A model generated the notes under the pieces. That model worked only from the letters and a program-made list of their open reading frames with translations, made no database searches and was not told the origin of the DNA. Shown one piece after another: positions 6,302-14,849 of a DNA stretch of 64,000 bases (its first letter is position 1; every line of letters starts with the position of its first letter). Where the stretch lies: NCBI RefSeq assembly GCF_000709345.1, contig NZ_KL448324.1, positions 277,198-341,197 on the forward strand. Direction: 5' to 3'. The position numbers were made by a program, and so were the translations under genes. Source of the DNA: Polaromonas glacialis. GTDB taxonomy: Bacteria; Pseudomonadota; Gammaproteobacteria; Burkholderiales; Burkholderiaceae_C.

Positions 6302-9140
6302 AAAAATTGAGTCGGACCAAACCAAAGCCAAGGCCGCGAGCATCCGGCACCTCACGGACTACATTCGCGCGCCCCAGACCATCAACCCGCAGGAAAAAGT
6401 TCTGTATGCCGGAGGGTGCGGTTTCCTGTGCGCCGGTCACAAGAGCCAGCAGGCCGAGATGATCGCCCTGGCCAACGAAGCGGTCCGAAGCAAAAACCCA
6501 ATGACCCACTTTATTTTGAGCTGGCGCGAAGGCGAGCAGCCCAGTCCGGAGCAGGTCGAGGAGATTGTCGGCCTGTTCCTGGACGAACTGGGCTTGAACG
6601 CTCATCAGGTGATCTTTGGGCTGCATCAGGATACGGACAACATCCACCTGCACCTTGCTATCAACCGCGTGCATCCGGACACCCTCGCGGTGGTGGAGAT
6701 CAACAAAGGCTTTGACGTAGAGGCGGCGCACCAGGCCATTGCCCGGATTGAACATGTTCAGGGCTGGCAGCGTGAGCACCATGGTCGTTACCTGGTGCTC
6801 GATAATGGCGACCTTGGGCGTGAGCATGTCGAGCCGGATACACCTCGCCAGCCCGGCCAGCGCAAGCGGGATATGGAAAACCGCACCGGGGAAAAGTCCG
6901 CCGAGCGCATTGCCATCGAGCAAGGCGCTCCCCTCATCGAGCAGTCTGGTAGCTGGGCCGAGCTTCACCTGGCGCTGGCAGCGCGGGGCATGCGCTACGA
7001 AAAGGCGCAGCGCGGTGCGGTAATTTTTGTCAACGAGGTGGGCATCAAGGCCGGCAGTGCCGACCGCCAGGCAAGCCTGCCGCGGCTGCAAAAGCGGCTG
7101 GGACCCTATGCACCAGCGCCGCTGCTGCAGCAAGCGGCAGTGCGTGCGCCTGAGCCGATCCGCAACGATGTGTTTGGATGGGAGCGCTACATCGCCGGCC
7201 GCAAAGCGCATCACACAGACAAGGAAGCGGCCATGGGTGAGGAGCGGCTGCAGCAGGAGGCCGAACGGCAGGCGATGTCTGTGCTGCACCAGGCTAGGCG
7301 CCAGGAGGTGCTCAGTGGCAACTGGAAGGGAAGGGGCGACGCGCTCAACGCCCTGCGCAGCGTACTGGGAGCGGAACAAGCCGCGGAAAAGGCGGCACTC
7401 CATGCGCGCCACCGCACCGCGCAAGAAGAGGTGCGCCGGCGGTTTCGGCCCTATTCCGACCTCGAGCAGTGGCTCCGAGATGGGCAGCATCCGGAGCTTG
7501 CCGAGCAGTGGCGACACCGCGCGCGCGAGCCCGCGCGTATCGAAAGCGGGAATGGTGGGACGGCGAGGGTAACGCAGGGGGTAAAGGACGCGCCAGCAAC
7601 GCCGCAAGACATCGGGGACTACCGCGCGGAGCGACGTGGCCGGCAGGTGCACTACTTTCGCAAGGAAGATGCCGGCAAGGGCGGGCAGGCCGCTTTCGTG
7701 GACCTCGGTAAACGCATCGAGGTCCACGACTGGCGCCATGCGGAGGCGACACTGGCTGCCATGCAGTTGTCGGCGCGCAAGTGGGGCTGCATCAAGGTGA
7801 CGGGCAGCGAGGACTTCAAGGCCCTGTGCGTCCGGCTGGCCGCAGCGCATGGTTTGACGATCAGCAATCCGGAGTTGCACGACAGGATCGCGCAGGAGCG
7901 CGAGCGGATACAGCGGTCACTGCAAGCGCGAGCGCAAGAGGAGGTGGCGCAGCCAGCGCCACGGGCGATGGCTTCGGCCCCGATCGAGCAGTTCGAGCGG
8001 TATGCTCAGGCGGTCGATGCGCAGCGCTACCGTGTCACGTCGGTGCGCTTGAAGCCGGGCGGCGGGCGGATGACATTCTTGCTGGATAAAAGGGCAGGGC
8101 TTAGCAAAGGGTTCACGCCCGAGGAGGTGCGCCAGCGCATGCCGGGGATACAGCGCCTGAGCGAGCGCGGGGAGGGGATTGACTACACGCCGCTGTCGGC
8201 CGATAAGCATCACGTATTGATCGACGCGATGAGCCAGGCGCAGCTGGACGAGTTGCTGCGAGGCGGCTACCGTCCTGCAGTCGTGCTGCAAACCAGCCCG
8301 GAGCGATTTCAAGCCCTCATCACCGTGCACAAGTCAGGCGCTTCGAACGACGAGGAGGTGGGTCGCCAACTCGCCAGGCAGTTGAACCTTGAATACGGCA
8401 ACCCGGCTCTGCGCGGCGGCTGCATCCAGCCGCATCCGGCTCCGGGATTCCCTGCGCGCGAGGTCACGCACCGGCAGGCAGATGGCATCTTTTGGGAAGT
8501 GCGCCTTATCCAGGCCGAGCGCTGTGAGTGTCCCATGACGCTGGCGCTGGCATTGAAGATCAGCACCGAGGACGGGTCGCAGGCTTCGCCGCAGGTGAGC
8601 CAGGAAATCGTGAAGGCGGTGGTGCCGCCTGAGCGCACGCGGCCGCCAGGTTCTACGCTGGCCTTGGCCACAGCTGGGACTCCTACCCATTCTTCTACGC
8701 CTGCCATTGATGCTTACTGGCGGCATTACCAGGATATGCTCAGTCGCCATACCGCGGGGCAGGTCAACCTGTCGCGCGTGGACAGCATGATTGCCGTGCG
8801 CCTGCGCGTGACCGGCCACGCACAAGCAGCCATCGCGCACGCCTTGCGGCAATGCGCCCCCGGCATCCGTGAAACGCTGGAAACGCGTGACTGGCTCGCC
8901 TACGCCAGGCGCTCAGCGCGCTTTGCGTACAGTGCAGCGGGCGACTTGCAGGCGGCCGAGCTTGAAGTGCACCGCCATGAGTGGCAGATGCTCGAGGGCC
9001 GCAACGAGGCGCACACGGACGAACAATCTACGGAGCAGACGGTGCTGCGCTCACTCAAGGCGCTAAAAGAAATTGAGAGAATGGAAGCGCTTGGGCGCAA
9101 ATCACCGAAAACTGGTGCGCACCCAAAGCGGATCGGCTAG
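6291..9140 (+). CDS. MOBP-type relaxase fused to LPD7 and RepB-type primase domains
   Basis: A 949-residue plasmid transfer protein with three recognisable parts. Residues 1-250 are a MOBP relaxase: LTDYI with candidate nicking Tyr24, HFILSWREGEQP (73-84), and the metal-binding motif HQDTDNIHLHLAINRVHP (112-129). Residues about 440-530 match the LPD7 polyvalent-protein domain (YFRKEDAGKGG, then DWRHAEATLAAMQLSARKWG). Residues about 565-745 resemble the RepB-type archaeo-eukaryotic primase fold (VLIDAMSQAQLDELL, TSPERFQALI, HPAPGFPARE). A helical tail follows. It would nick oriT, stay covalently bound to the transferred strand and perhaps prime its complement in the recipient. The ATG at 6291 overlaps the MobC-like gene. 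No truncation is visible. Confidence 0.85.
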   Translation: MIVKKIESDQTKAKAASIRHLTDYIRAPQTINPQEKVLYAGGCGFLCAGHKSQQAEMIALANEAVRSKNPMTHFILSWREGEQPSPEQVEEIVGLFLDELGLNAHQVIFGLHQDTDNIHLHLAINRVHPDTLAVVEINKGFDVEAAHQAIARIEHVQGWQREHHGRYLVLDNGDLGREHVEPDTPRQPGQRKRDMENRTGEKSAERIAIEQGAPLIEQSGSWAELHLALAARGMRYEKAQRGAVIFVNEVGIKAGSADRQASLPRLQKRLGPYAPAPLLQQAAVRAPEPIRNDVFGWERYIAGRKAHHTDKEAAMGEERLQQEAERQAMSVLHQARRQEVLSGNWKGRGDALNALRSVLGAEQAAEKAALHARHRTAQEEVRRRFRPYSDLEQWLRDGQHPELAEQWRHRAREPARIESGNGGTARVTQGVKDAPATPQDIGDYRAERRGRQVHYFRKEDAGKGGQAAFVDLGKRIEVHDWRHAEATLAAMQLSARKWGCIKVTGSEDFKALCVRLAAAHGLTISNPELHDRIAQERERIQRSLQARAQEEVAQPAPRAMASAPIEQFERYAQAVDAQRYRVTSVRLKPGGGRMTFLLDKRAGLSKGFTPEEVRQRMPGIQRLSERGEGIDYTPLSADKHHVLIDAMSQAQLDELLRGGYRPAVVLQTSPERFQALITVHKSGASNDEEVGRQLARQLNLEYGNPALRGGCIQPHPAPGFPAREVTHRQADGIFWEVRLIQAERCECPMTLALALKISTEDGSQASPQVSQEIVKAVVPPERTRPPGSTLALATAGTPTHSSTPAIDAYWRHYQDMLSRHTAGQVNLSRVDSMIAVRLRVTGHAQAAIAHALRQCAPGIRETLETRDWLAYARRSARFAYSAAGDLQAAELEVHRHEWQMLEGRNEAHTDEQSTEQTVLRSLKALKEIERMEALGRKSPKTGAHPKRIG

Positions 9141-9686
9141 AGGCATACCGCTAGGCCGCATTGGATGGAGCACACGAACGTCGTCCCGGAGACTTCGTAG
9201 TCCAATGCTTTGAGCGCGAGAGGCGGGGTACGCAGATAGGTCTCTTCCTTTGTCGGACTAGCATGCGGGGACTGCTCTCCAGGAGGCCAGGGTTGACGGC
9301 GGACAGGAAAAAAGGAAACAGGGACGAATACCGGAAAACTGGGAACTGAGTTGAGGACAAGGCTACTGATCGATGACTGAAGTCCGGCCGTTGGATGAGC
9401 CGGTCTTGCATCATGCACAGCGTCATGCCGCCCGATCTGCCGTGTTGATCATGATCGGCATACTGCTCCAGGTTGATCTGATCTGAAGGCGGCTTTGCAT
9501 GGCGTCTTCCCTTCGTTACCATACCTCTTTGGGATCGAAGGCGCCTTCGGCCCGCAAGGGATTCGAGCGTTGCCCACAGGACAAGAAAAAACTGGACTAG
9601 TGCAAGCGCTAAACGCCCCCGCTAACGCGCTCACTTTCTCCAGGCAGGCCAGCGCCGTGTGAGAATTCACTGTGGAGGAACGCGAC
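9141..9686. other. Intergenic stretch with no supported gene
   Basis: These 546 bases between the relaxase and the nuclease gene contain no frame with both a credible start and a recognisable product. A leftward frame of 123 codons exists, but it has no ribosome site and an implausible composition. A good ribosome site appears only at 9675-9680, for the next gene. Confidence 0.5.
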
Positions 9687-10232
9687 ATGAATCAAGTCAA
9701 ACTTGTCCTTGAGTTTTACAAGGTTGCCAGTCCTCTGATACTTGCTGAGGAGCAAAACAAATGGGCGGCGGACCCTAGCGCCTTTGCTGAGTTGTTCCGC
9801 ATGAGCCCCATCGAAAGCGCTGTGTGGGAGCGCATCCGCGAGGCCCGCGCGGTCTTTTATCCGCAGTACCCGGTGGACAAGTTCTTTGCCGACTTCGCCA
9901 ACCCGGTGGCCCAGGTAGCCATCGAGTGCGACGGCCTGGAGTTTCATCTGGACAAGGCCAGCGACGCGCAGCGGGACGCCCGGTTTCACGAACTGGGCTG
10001 GACGGTTTACCGCATACCGGGTCTGCTGTGTGTCTCTGAATACAACCTGCTCGAAGAGGCGACCGAGGACGAGGTGCAGGACCCGTTTACGCTGCGGCTT
10101 ATCCGTGCCATCGCCGACCAGCACGGCCTCATTCGAGGCAACGCCTTGCACCGTCCGATTGAAGAAGAAATGCAAGCCTGTCTGCGTTTGTCAGCGCAGG
10201 GCGAACTGGGGACGCTGGGCATCATGCCCTGA
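9687..10232 (+). CDS. Vsr/DUF559-like PD-(D/E)XK endonuclease-fold protein
   Basis: A 181-residue protein whose middle resembles the very-short-patch-repair/DUF559 nuclease fold. An N-terminal helical part ends in MSPIESAVWERI (Glu43). The core has QYPVDKFFADFANP (Asp69) and VAIECDGLEFH (Glu80, Asp82), and ends with RDARFHELGWTVYRIPG, the typical last strand and helix of that fold. The ATG at 9687 has GGAGGA 6 bases upstream. Such single-domain nucleases occur on plasmids and in defence islands, but their substrates are mostly unknown. It could act in DNA repair, defence or conjugation. I infer nuclease activity from motif spacing only. Confidence 0.65.
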   Translation: MNQVKLVLEFYKVASPLILAEEQNKWAADPSAFAELFRMSPIESAVWERIREARAVFYPQYPVDKFFADFANPVAQVAIECDGLEFHLDKASDAQRDARFHELGWTVYRIPGLLCVSEYNLLEEATEDEVQDPFTLRLIRAIADQHGLIRGNALHRPIEEEMQACLRLSAQGELGTLGIMP

Positions 10233-10234
10233 GG

Positions 10235-10420
10235 CTACTTGTCTTTTTCAGCGCCGGCGCCTGGCCGCGGACTTGAGCCAGTTTGTCCCTCGGGATCCAT
10301 AGCGGGCTCTTGCTCTTGCTGCTGCGGGTTCAGTTGCCTGCTGCGGTTGTCTTGGTTGGCCTTGAAGTCTGGCTGAAGCGGGTCTTTCACACGGCTACGG
10401 TCGTCGTTGGGCGTAGGCAT
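10235..10420 (-). CDS. Small hydrophilic hypothetical protein (61 aa)
   Basis: A 61-residue, very hydrophilic and probably disordered protein (MPTPNDDRSRVKDPLQPD..., later a Gln-rich run and GAGAEKDK). The start has a strong ribosome site (AAGGAGG on the minus strand, 6 bases before the ATG at 10420), which separates it from chance frames. It converges on the nuclease gene with only 2 bases between the stops. I do not know a function. Confidence 0.55.
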   Translation of the reverse strand: MPTPNDDRSRVKDPLQPDFKANQDNRSRQLNPQQQEQEPAMDPEGQTGSSPRPGAGAEKDK

Positions 10421-10706
10421 GCGGGCCTCCTTCTTTTAAGTCGGCAGTATCCCGCCACCGATGCGCAGTAAACGTGACAGGAGGTGAATTTGCCAACATT
10501 TCGCGCCGCAATTGCTTCTGAAAAGACGTCCAGAACTCAAAAACGATGCGTTGCAAGCGGTTCTGCAGTGAAACCGCTGTCAATGACTTTGCCTAGCTGA
10601 GTGAGCGAGCTAGCACAGTATAAATATTTTCAATTTAGGCTTGAATATCTCAAAAGTTACTAGATTTGACATTTATATCCTAAGTCAAATTAATTGGTGA
10701 ACTGCT

Positions 10707-10877
10707 ATGAACACTGTTGAAAGTTCTATTGTTTCTATTGACAACGATTTGATAAACATTGTTCACATCACTAGCGAAGACAGTATGGATGCGATGTTTG
10801 TTTATGCACCGAGCGACCTTGCATTCACCCTGAATTCCAAAGTGGCCTGTAAGTCACCGCTCAAGGTATTCATATGA
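10707..10877 (+). CDS. Possible small ORF (56 aa), AT-rich
   Basis: A 56-codon frame (MNTVESSIVSIDNDLINIVHITSEDSM is its N-terminal part, split here by its acidic centre) in unusually AT-rich DNA between 10.6 and 10.9 kb. The Ser/Asp-rich composition reads like real protein, but there is no clear ribosome site and no recognised family. It may be a small plasmid protein or the surviving start of a longer broken gene. Confidence 0.3.
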   Translation: MNTVESSIVSIDNDLINIVHITSEDSMDAMFVYAPSDLAFTLNSKVACKSPLKVFI

Positions 10878-10954
10878 AAGACATTTCGCATTCGGCGACC
10901 TGGGCTTTGTGCTTGAGTTCTATGCGGTGCGAGCGTCCCGGTACGGTATCCCGT

Positions 10955-11006
10955 ACCGGAATGACGAACCGGAATGACGAACCGGAATAACGAACCGGAA
11001 TGGCCG
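10955..11006 (+). repeat. Four tandem 13-bp repeats upstream of the KfrA-like gene
   Basis: Four head-to-tail copies of a 13-base unit: ACCGGAATGACGA at 10955-10967 and 10968-10980, ACCGGAATAACGA at 10981-10993 and ACCGGAATGGCCG at 10994-11006. An inverted repeat, CGGTACGG/CCGTACCG, directly precedes them (about 10939-10957). Tandem arrays of this kind act as iterons, partition sites or operators. Here they lie 118 bases before the KfrA-like gene, whose family binds its own promoter region. Confidence 0.75.
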
Positions 11007-11123
11007 TACCGCCGGGCGAAATGGATCACGCAGATTACCGGCCCCCCATCTCTGCTTGCAGCTCAATCATTCAACCATTCATTTCATTGCCGCTGGCGGC
11101 TTGCATACCGAAGGAATTTTCCC

Positions 11124-12146
11124 ATGGCAAAACTGACATTTGACGAAGTAGCTCAGAAAGCGGAGCAGCTGGTTGAGCAAAACTTGAAGCCGACTGTCAA
11201 AGTGGTCCAGGCTGCTCTCGGGGGTCGGAGCACTGACGATGTTGGAAAACTCCTTAAACAATGGCACGAAACCAAGGCTGCCAGCGCACAAAAGATCTTT
11301 CTCATGCCCGATACGGTCGCCGCTGTCATTCACCTCGAAATGGAACGGCGCACAGTCGAGGTCGAAACCCGGGCTAATGTACGAATTGCACAGGTAAGCG
11401 AAAAAACGGATGAGCTGCTTGATGAACTCAAGGAACTGCATCAAGACGAGCGCAACGACTGGGCCAGGGAGCGGGTGCAACTGCAGACTGACGCAGAGTT
11501 GGGGCGCCGAAATTCGTCTGAAACGATGCAACTGCGTGCCCAAGTGCGCCAGCTTGAACTTGATTTGCAATCTCGCACAGTTCAGCTCGATGTTTCAATT
11601 CAAAAGATCAATGGCTTGGAAGTCGCGGCTGCTTCCGTGCAAAAATTGTATGAGCAGACGAGAACCGCTGAAGTCAACGCCGATGTCCAGCGCAGGCTAC
11701 TGGAAGAACTGAAGGATTTGCATCGCATCGACAAGGGTACTTGGGCTGAAGAACGCAATGAGCTGAGAAAAGACGCAGAAGCAGGACGCCGCAATTCAGC
11801 TGAAAAAGTTCAATTGTGTGAGCAGATAAGCAAACTCGAAGCGCAAGTTCAGAGCGCTAGCGCGCGATATGATAAATTGTTTGCACAGCAAGAGGGGCTC
11901 CAGCTTATGGCCGACTCAGCGCAGGAGGTCGAAGAACGGGCGCGAGACGCAGAAGCTGCCGTGAAGGCCATGCAAAAAGAACGGGATCATTTCAAAGTTC
12001 TGGCCACGACGAATGCACAAATGGTTGCCCCTTTTTTGGATCACATGGAGGCCGGTGGTCAAGGACCAATGATCGCCATGGCAGGACAGCCTGCGATGCA
12101 GGCGGTTTTCAAAGAAGCCAGCCAGCTTCGGTCTGCTGATTCTTAG
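11124..12146 (+). CDS. KfrA-family plasmid DNA-binding coiled-coil protein
   Basis: A 340-residue protein. The N-terminal 60 residues (LTFDEVAQKAEQLVEQNLKP, then TVKVVQAALGGRSTDDVGKLL) match the KfrA_N helix-turn-helix domain of plasmid proteins that autoregulate and assist segregation. The remaining 270 residues form a long alpha-helical coiled coil. That coil contains an internal duplication: residues about 96-180 (LLDELKELHQDERNDWARE...) and 190-275 (LLEELKDLHRIDKGTWAEE...) align throughout. I start at the ATG at 11124, behind AAGGAA, because the longer frame would run through the repeat array. It probably binds the four 13-bp repeats. The stop is followed by decayed IS110 sequence. Confidence 0.75.
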   Translation: MAKLTFDEVAQKAEQLVEQNLKPTVKVVQAALGGRSTDDVGKLLKQWHETKAASAQKIFLMPDTVAAVIHLEMERRTVEVETRANVRIAQVSEKTDELLDELKELHQDERNDWARERVQLQTDAELGRRNSSETMQLRAQVRQLELDLQSRTVQLDVSIQKINGLEVAAASVQKLYEQTRTAEVNADVQRRLLEELKDLHRIDKGTWAEERNELRKDAEAGRRNSAEKVQLCEQISKLEAQVQSASARYDKLFAQQEGLQLMADSAQEVEERARDAEAAVKAMQKERDHFKVLATTNAQMVAPFLDHMEAGGQGPMIAMAGQPAMQAVFKEASQLRSADS

Positions 12147-12309
12147 GAAGCGGTATCCAAGGGCATCGCTGCCCTTCGAAACCGCCTGACGTCATCGATA
12201 CCTGCCGGGCGCGAAAAGCCAGCGCCACTGACTTGCTCGCCCGAGCCATCCATGCGGCCCGGCTCGGTCTGCCAGCACCGACTCTGCCGCCCATTCCCAT
12301 GCAATTGCT

Positions 12310-12449
12310 GGGCCAGCATGGGGCTCTGGTGGGGATGTGAACGTAGGGTTCTAAACGACTACGGCTCATGAGCTTTTGCAGCCACTGGCAGTCCTGCACG
12401 TCGCTCTTGCGTCCGGGAACGTACTTCATCTGCCGAGTATCGACCAGCC
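12310..12449 (-). pseudogene. IS110-family transposase fragment
   Basis: The minus strand encodes a short segment containing RQMKYVPGRKSDVQDCQWLQ, the conserved RuvC-like motif region of IS110-family DEDD transposases. It is cut at 12449 by the left end of the IS66 element, and the frame loses similarity after about 40 codons. The DNA between the KfrA-like gene and this fragment (12147-12309) shows nothing recognisable. Confidence 0.65.
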
Positions 12450-12535
12450 GTAACCGGTAACTGAACGGCGTCCTTCCTTGCAAAGGTGTCGCCGGGAACA
12501 ATGCCTTCATCGATTTACGATGAGGAGCAACAGCG

Positions 12536-12871
12536 ATGCAAGCCATGGTCAACGAGGGCGTAAAGCGCCGTCACCGTTTGAACGAGCAAGCCTGGCTCGA
12601 AGCGTTCAAACGCTTTGAAGGCGCCGGATTGACGGTAGAGGCGTTCTGCCGCCGTGAGGGTCTGTGCCGCAGTAGCTTTGCCCGCTGGCGTTCGCGCTTG
12701 CTTGGTGGGGCTGGCGTGCCTCGCCAGCTCAAGCAGGACGCCCAAAGCCAGGCACCGATGGCTTTCGTCGATTTGGGTGTGATGGGCTCGGGTGCGCCCG
12801 CGCCCTGCCCGGCGCTGGAGTTGCGCCTGGACCTCGGCGCGGGTCTGACCCTCACCCTGGTTCGGCGCTGA
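12536..12871 (+). CDS. tnpA: IS66 TnpA-type accessory protein
   Basis: The first gene of the IS66 element, 111 residues. Residues 12-56 form the small helix-turn-helix module typical of IS66 OrfA (EAFKRFEGAGLTVEAFCRRE, then SSFARWRSRL). The C-terminal half is Pro- and Leu-rich and variable. It is thought to assist transposition, but its biochemical role is poorly known. GAGGAG at 12521-12526 supports the start. The stop overlaps the tnpB start at 12871. Confidence 0.85.
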   Translation: MQAMVNEGVKRRHRLNEQAWLEAFKRFEGAGLTVEAFCRREGLCRSSFARWRSRLLGGAGVPRQLKQDAQSQAPMAFVDLGVMGSGAPAPCPALELRLDLGAGLTLTLVRR

Positions 12872-13257
12872 TGTTCTTCCCCGAAGGCCAGATTCGCGTC
12901 TTCCTTTTTGGTCAACCGGTGAGCATGAGGCTGTCCTTCGATGGCCTGTACGCACTGGCGCGGCACGGGCTGCATCAGGACCCGCTGAGCGGGCATCTGT
13001 TTGTCTTCGTCAACCGCCGCGCCACGCAGATGAAGGTGCTGTACTTTGACCGCAGCGGCTGGTGCGTGTGGGCCAAACGACTGGAGGCCGGGACATTCTT
13101 GCGTGACTGGAGTGCGGTGGTTCACCGCGAGATGGACTGGACGGCGTTGAAACTCATGCTCGAGGGCATCGAGCCCAAACGGCAGTACAAGCGCTATCGC
13201 AGCCCGCGCAATTGGGGACAATCCTGTGCCGTACCGCAGGCGCCCTCGGTAACATAA
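12871..13257 (+). CDS. tnpB: IS66 TnpB (Orf2-like protein)
   Basis: A 128-residue IS66 Orf2 protein, required for transposition in the family but of unknown mechanism. The family motif is clear: MRLSFDGLYALARHGLHQDP, then GHLFVFVNRRATQMKVLYFDRSG and WAKRLEAGTF. The length is normal. It overlaps tnpA by one base at its start, and tnpC begins 5 bases after its stop. Confidence 0.88.
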   Translation: MFFPEGQIRVFLFGQPVSMRLSFDGLYALARHGLHQDPLSGHLFVFVNRRATQMKVLYFDRSGWCVWAKRLEAGTFLRDWSAVVHREMDWTALKLMLEGIEPKRQYKRYRSPRNWGQSCAVPQAPSVT

Positions 13258-13262
13258 GGTCC

Positions 13263-14849
13263 ATGTCTTTGACGCTGACGCCCCGAGTTCCTGATGCCAT
13301 CGCGGTGGCTGCGCTCGGGCCTGCGAAAATAGCGCAGATGCTGCAGAGCCAGGCCGCGCAGATCGAGGAGCTCAAACGCCAGATCGAGTGGTTCAAGCGC
13401 CAGATCTTCGGCAACAAGCGCGAGCGCTTTGTGCCCCAGGTCGATGCGCAGCAGATGCACCTCGGCCAGTTGCTGGGCGATCTTGCACAGCCTGGCGATC
13501 AGAGCGAAACCACCCAGATCGTTCCCGCCCACAAGCGCCGCCGGACCGTCAGCGACTTTAGCGATGAGGGGGCTGCGGCGGCGACATTCTTCGACGAGGC
13601 CAAGGTGCCGGTGCAGGTCATCGAGGTCCCCAACCCCGAAGCACAAGGTCTGGCGCCCGAGCAGTACGAGGTCATCGGCGAGAAGGTCAGCCACCGCCTG
13701 GCGCAGCGCCCAGGCAGCTTTGTCGTGCTCAAGTACGTGCGCCCCGTGATCAAGCGCCGCGACACGCAGACCCTGCACTGTCCGAGCGCGCCGCTGGGCG
13801 TCATCGAGGGCAGCCGTGCCGACGTCAGCTTCATCGCCGGCGTGTTGCTGGACAAGTTCCGCTGGCACCTGCCGCTGTACCGCCAACACCAGCGCCTCCA
13901 GGAGGCCGGCTTCAAGACCAGTCGGCCGTGGTTGACACAGCTGGTGCAGCAAGCGGCACAGTTGCTCGAACCCATCTACACGGCGCAGCTCGAGTCGATC
14001 CGTGCCAGCCGCGTCATCACGATGGACGAGACCCCGATCAAGGCCGGTCTGGGCGGCGGCGGCAAGATGAAGACCAGCTACTTCTGGCCGGTTTACGGTG
14101 AACATGACGAGGTGTGCTTCCCGCACTTCGAGTCACGTCGCCATGAGCATGTGCAGCAGGCCCTGGGCCTCAAACGCAAACCGGGCACCGTGCTGCTGAG
14201 CGACGGCTACGAGGCCTATGCCAGCTACGCCAGCAAGAGCGGCATCACCCACGCTCAATGCTGGGCCCACTCCAGGCGAGCGTTCTTCGAAGCGCAGGGC
14301 GCCGAGCCCCAGGGGGCGGCCGAAGCCTTGCGCCAGATCGGCGCGCTCTACCAGATCGAGGACGATATCCGCCAGGCCAAGCTCTCGGGTGAGGCCAAGC
14401 GCGTGCATCGTCTCACCCACAGCAAGCCTCGGGTTCAGGCATTCTTCACCTGGGTCGATCAGCAGTTTGAACAGCAGGGCCTGTTGCCGAAAAACCCGTT
14501 GACGAAGGCCTTGGCCTATGTGCGCGAGCGTCGTGCGGGGTTGTCGGTCTTCCTCGAAGACGCTGACGTGGCCATCGACACGAACCACATCGAACGTGCC
14601 CTGCGCCCGATTCCGATGGGCAAGAAGAATTGGTTATTTTGTTGGACGGAGGTGGGCGCCAAGCATGCCGGCATCGTGCAAAGCCTGATCGCGACATGCC
14701 GGCTGCACGATATCGATCCATACACCTACCTCGTCGATGTCTTGCAGCGCATCAGCATGCAGCCGGCGCAGCGCGTGCATGAGCTCATCCCGCGGCTGTG
14801 GAAGCAACACTTCGCCGAGCGTCCCTTGCGTTCGGATCTGGCTCCATGA
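13263..14849 (+). CDS. tnpC: IS66-family transposase TnpC (DDE recombinase)
   Basis: The transposase of the IS66 element, 528 residues. An N-terminal leucine-zipper-like coil (QSQAAQIEELKRQIEWFKRQ) precedes the SKRERF-like motif (FGNKRERFVPQ) and a zinc-binding region. The DDE core follows, with VITMDETPIKAG (first Asp), VLLSDGYEAY (second Asp) and HIERALRPIPMGKKNW (Glu). All are intact, so the enzyme is probably active. I start at the ATG at 13263; a longer frame would begin inside tnpB. Its stop overlaps the next ORF in an ATGA junction. Confidence 0.9.
   Translation: MSLTLTPRVPDAIAVAALGPAKIAQMLQSQAAQIEELKRQIEWFKRQIFGNKRERFVPQVDAQQMHLGQLLGDLAQPGDQSETTQIVPAHKRRRTVSDFSDEGAAAATFFDEAKVPVQVIEVPNPEAQGLAPEQYEVIGEKVSHRLAQRPGSFVVLKYVRPVIKRRDTQTLHCPSAPLGVIEGSRADVSFIAGVLLDKFRWHLPLYRQHQRLQEAGFKTSRPWLTQLVQQAAQLLEPIYTAQLESIRASRVITMDETPIKAGLGGGGKMKTSYFWPVYGEHDEVCFPHFESRRHEHVQQALGLKRKPGTVLLSDGYEAYASYASKSGITHAQCWAHSRRAFFEAQGAEPQGAAEALRQIGALYQIEDDIRQAKLSGEAKRVHRLTHSKPRVQAFFTWVDQQFEQQGLLPKNPLTKALAYVRERRAGLSVFLEDADVAIDTNHIERALRPIPMGKKNWLFCWTEVGAKHAGIVQSLIATCRLHDIDPYTYLVDVLQRISMQPAQRVHELIPRLWKQHFAERPLRSDLAP

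Noticed and set aside
6168..7880. Long leftward open frame of 570 codons opposite the relaxase gene
   Set aside because: It is antisense to a protein with clear relaxase, LPD7 and primase motifs. The Leu/Arg/Ala-rich translation is typical of mirror frames in high-GC DNA.
9151..9522. Leftward 123-codon frame downstream of the relaxase
   Set aside because: It has no ribosome site, an implausible composition and no similarity I can recognise. I treat the stretch as intergenic.
10955..11006. Coding repeat extending the KfrA-like protein upstream to 10974
   Set aside because: The frame is open, but the ATG at 11124 has a ribosome site and starts the conserved KfrA_N domain. The repeats are more likely a binding site.
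13194..14126. Leftward 310-codon frame opposite the IS66 tnpC gene
   Set aside because: The DDE transposase motifs lie on the plus strand, and the antisense product has no family resemblance.
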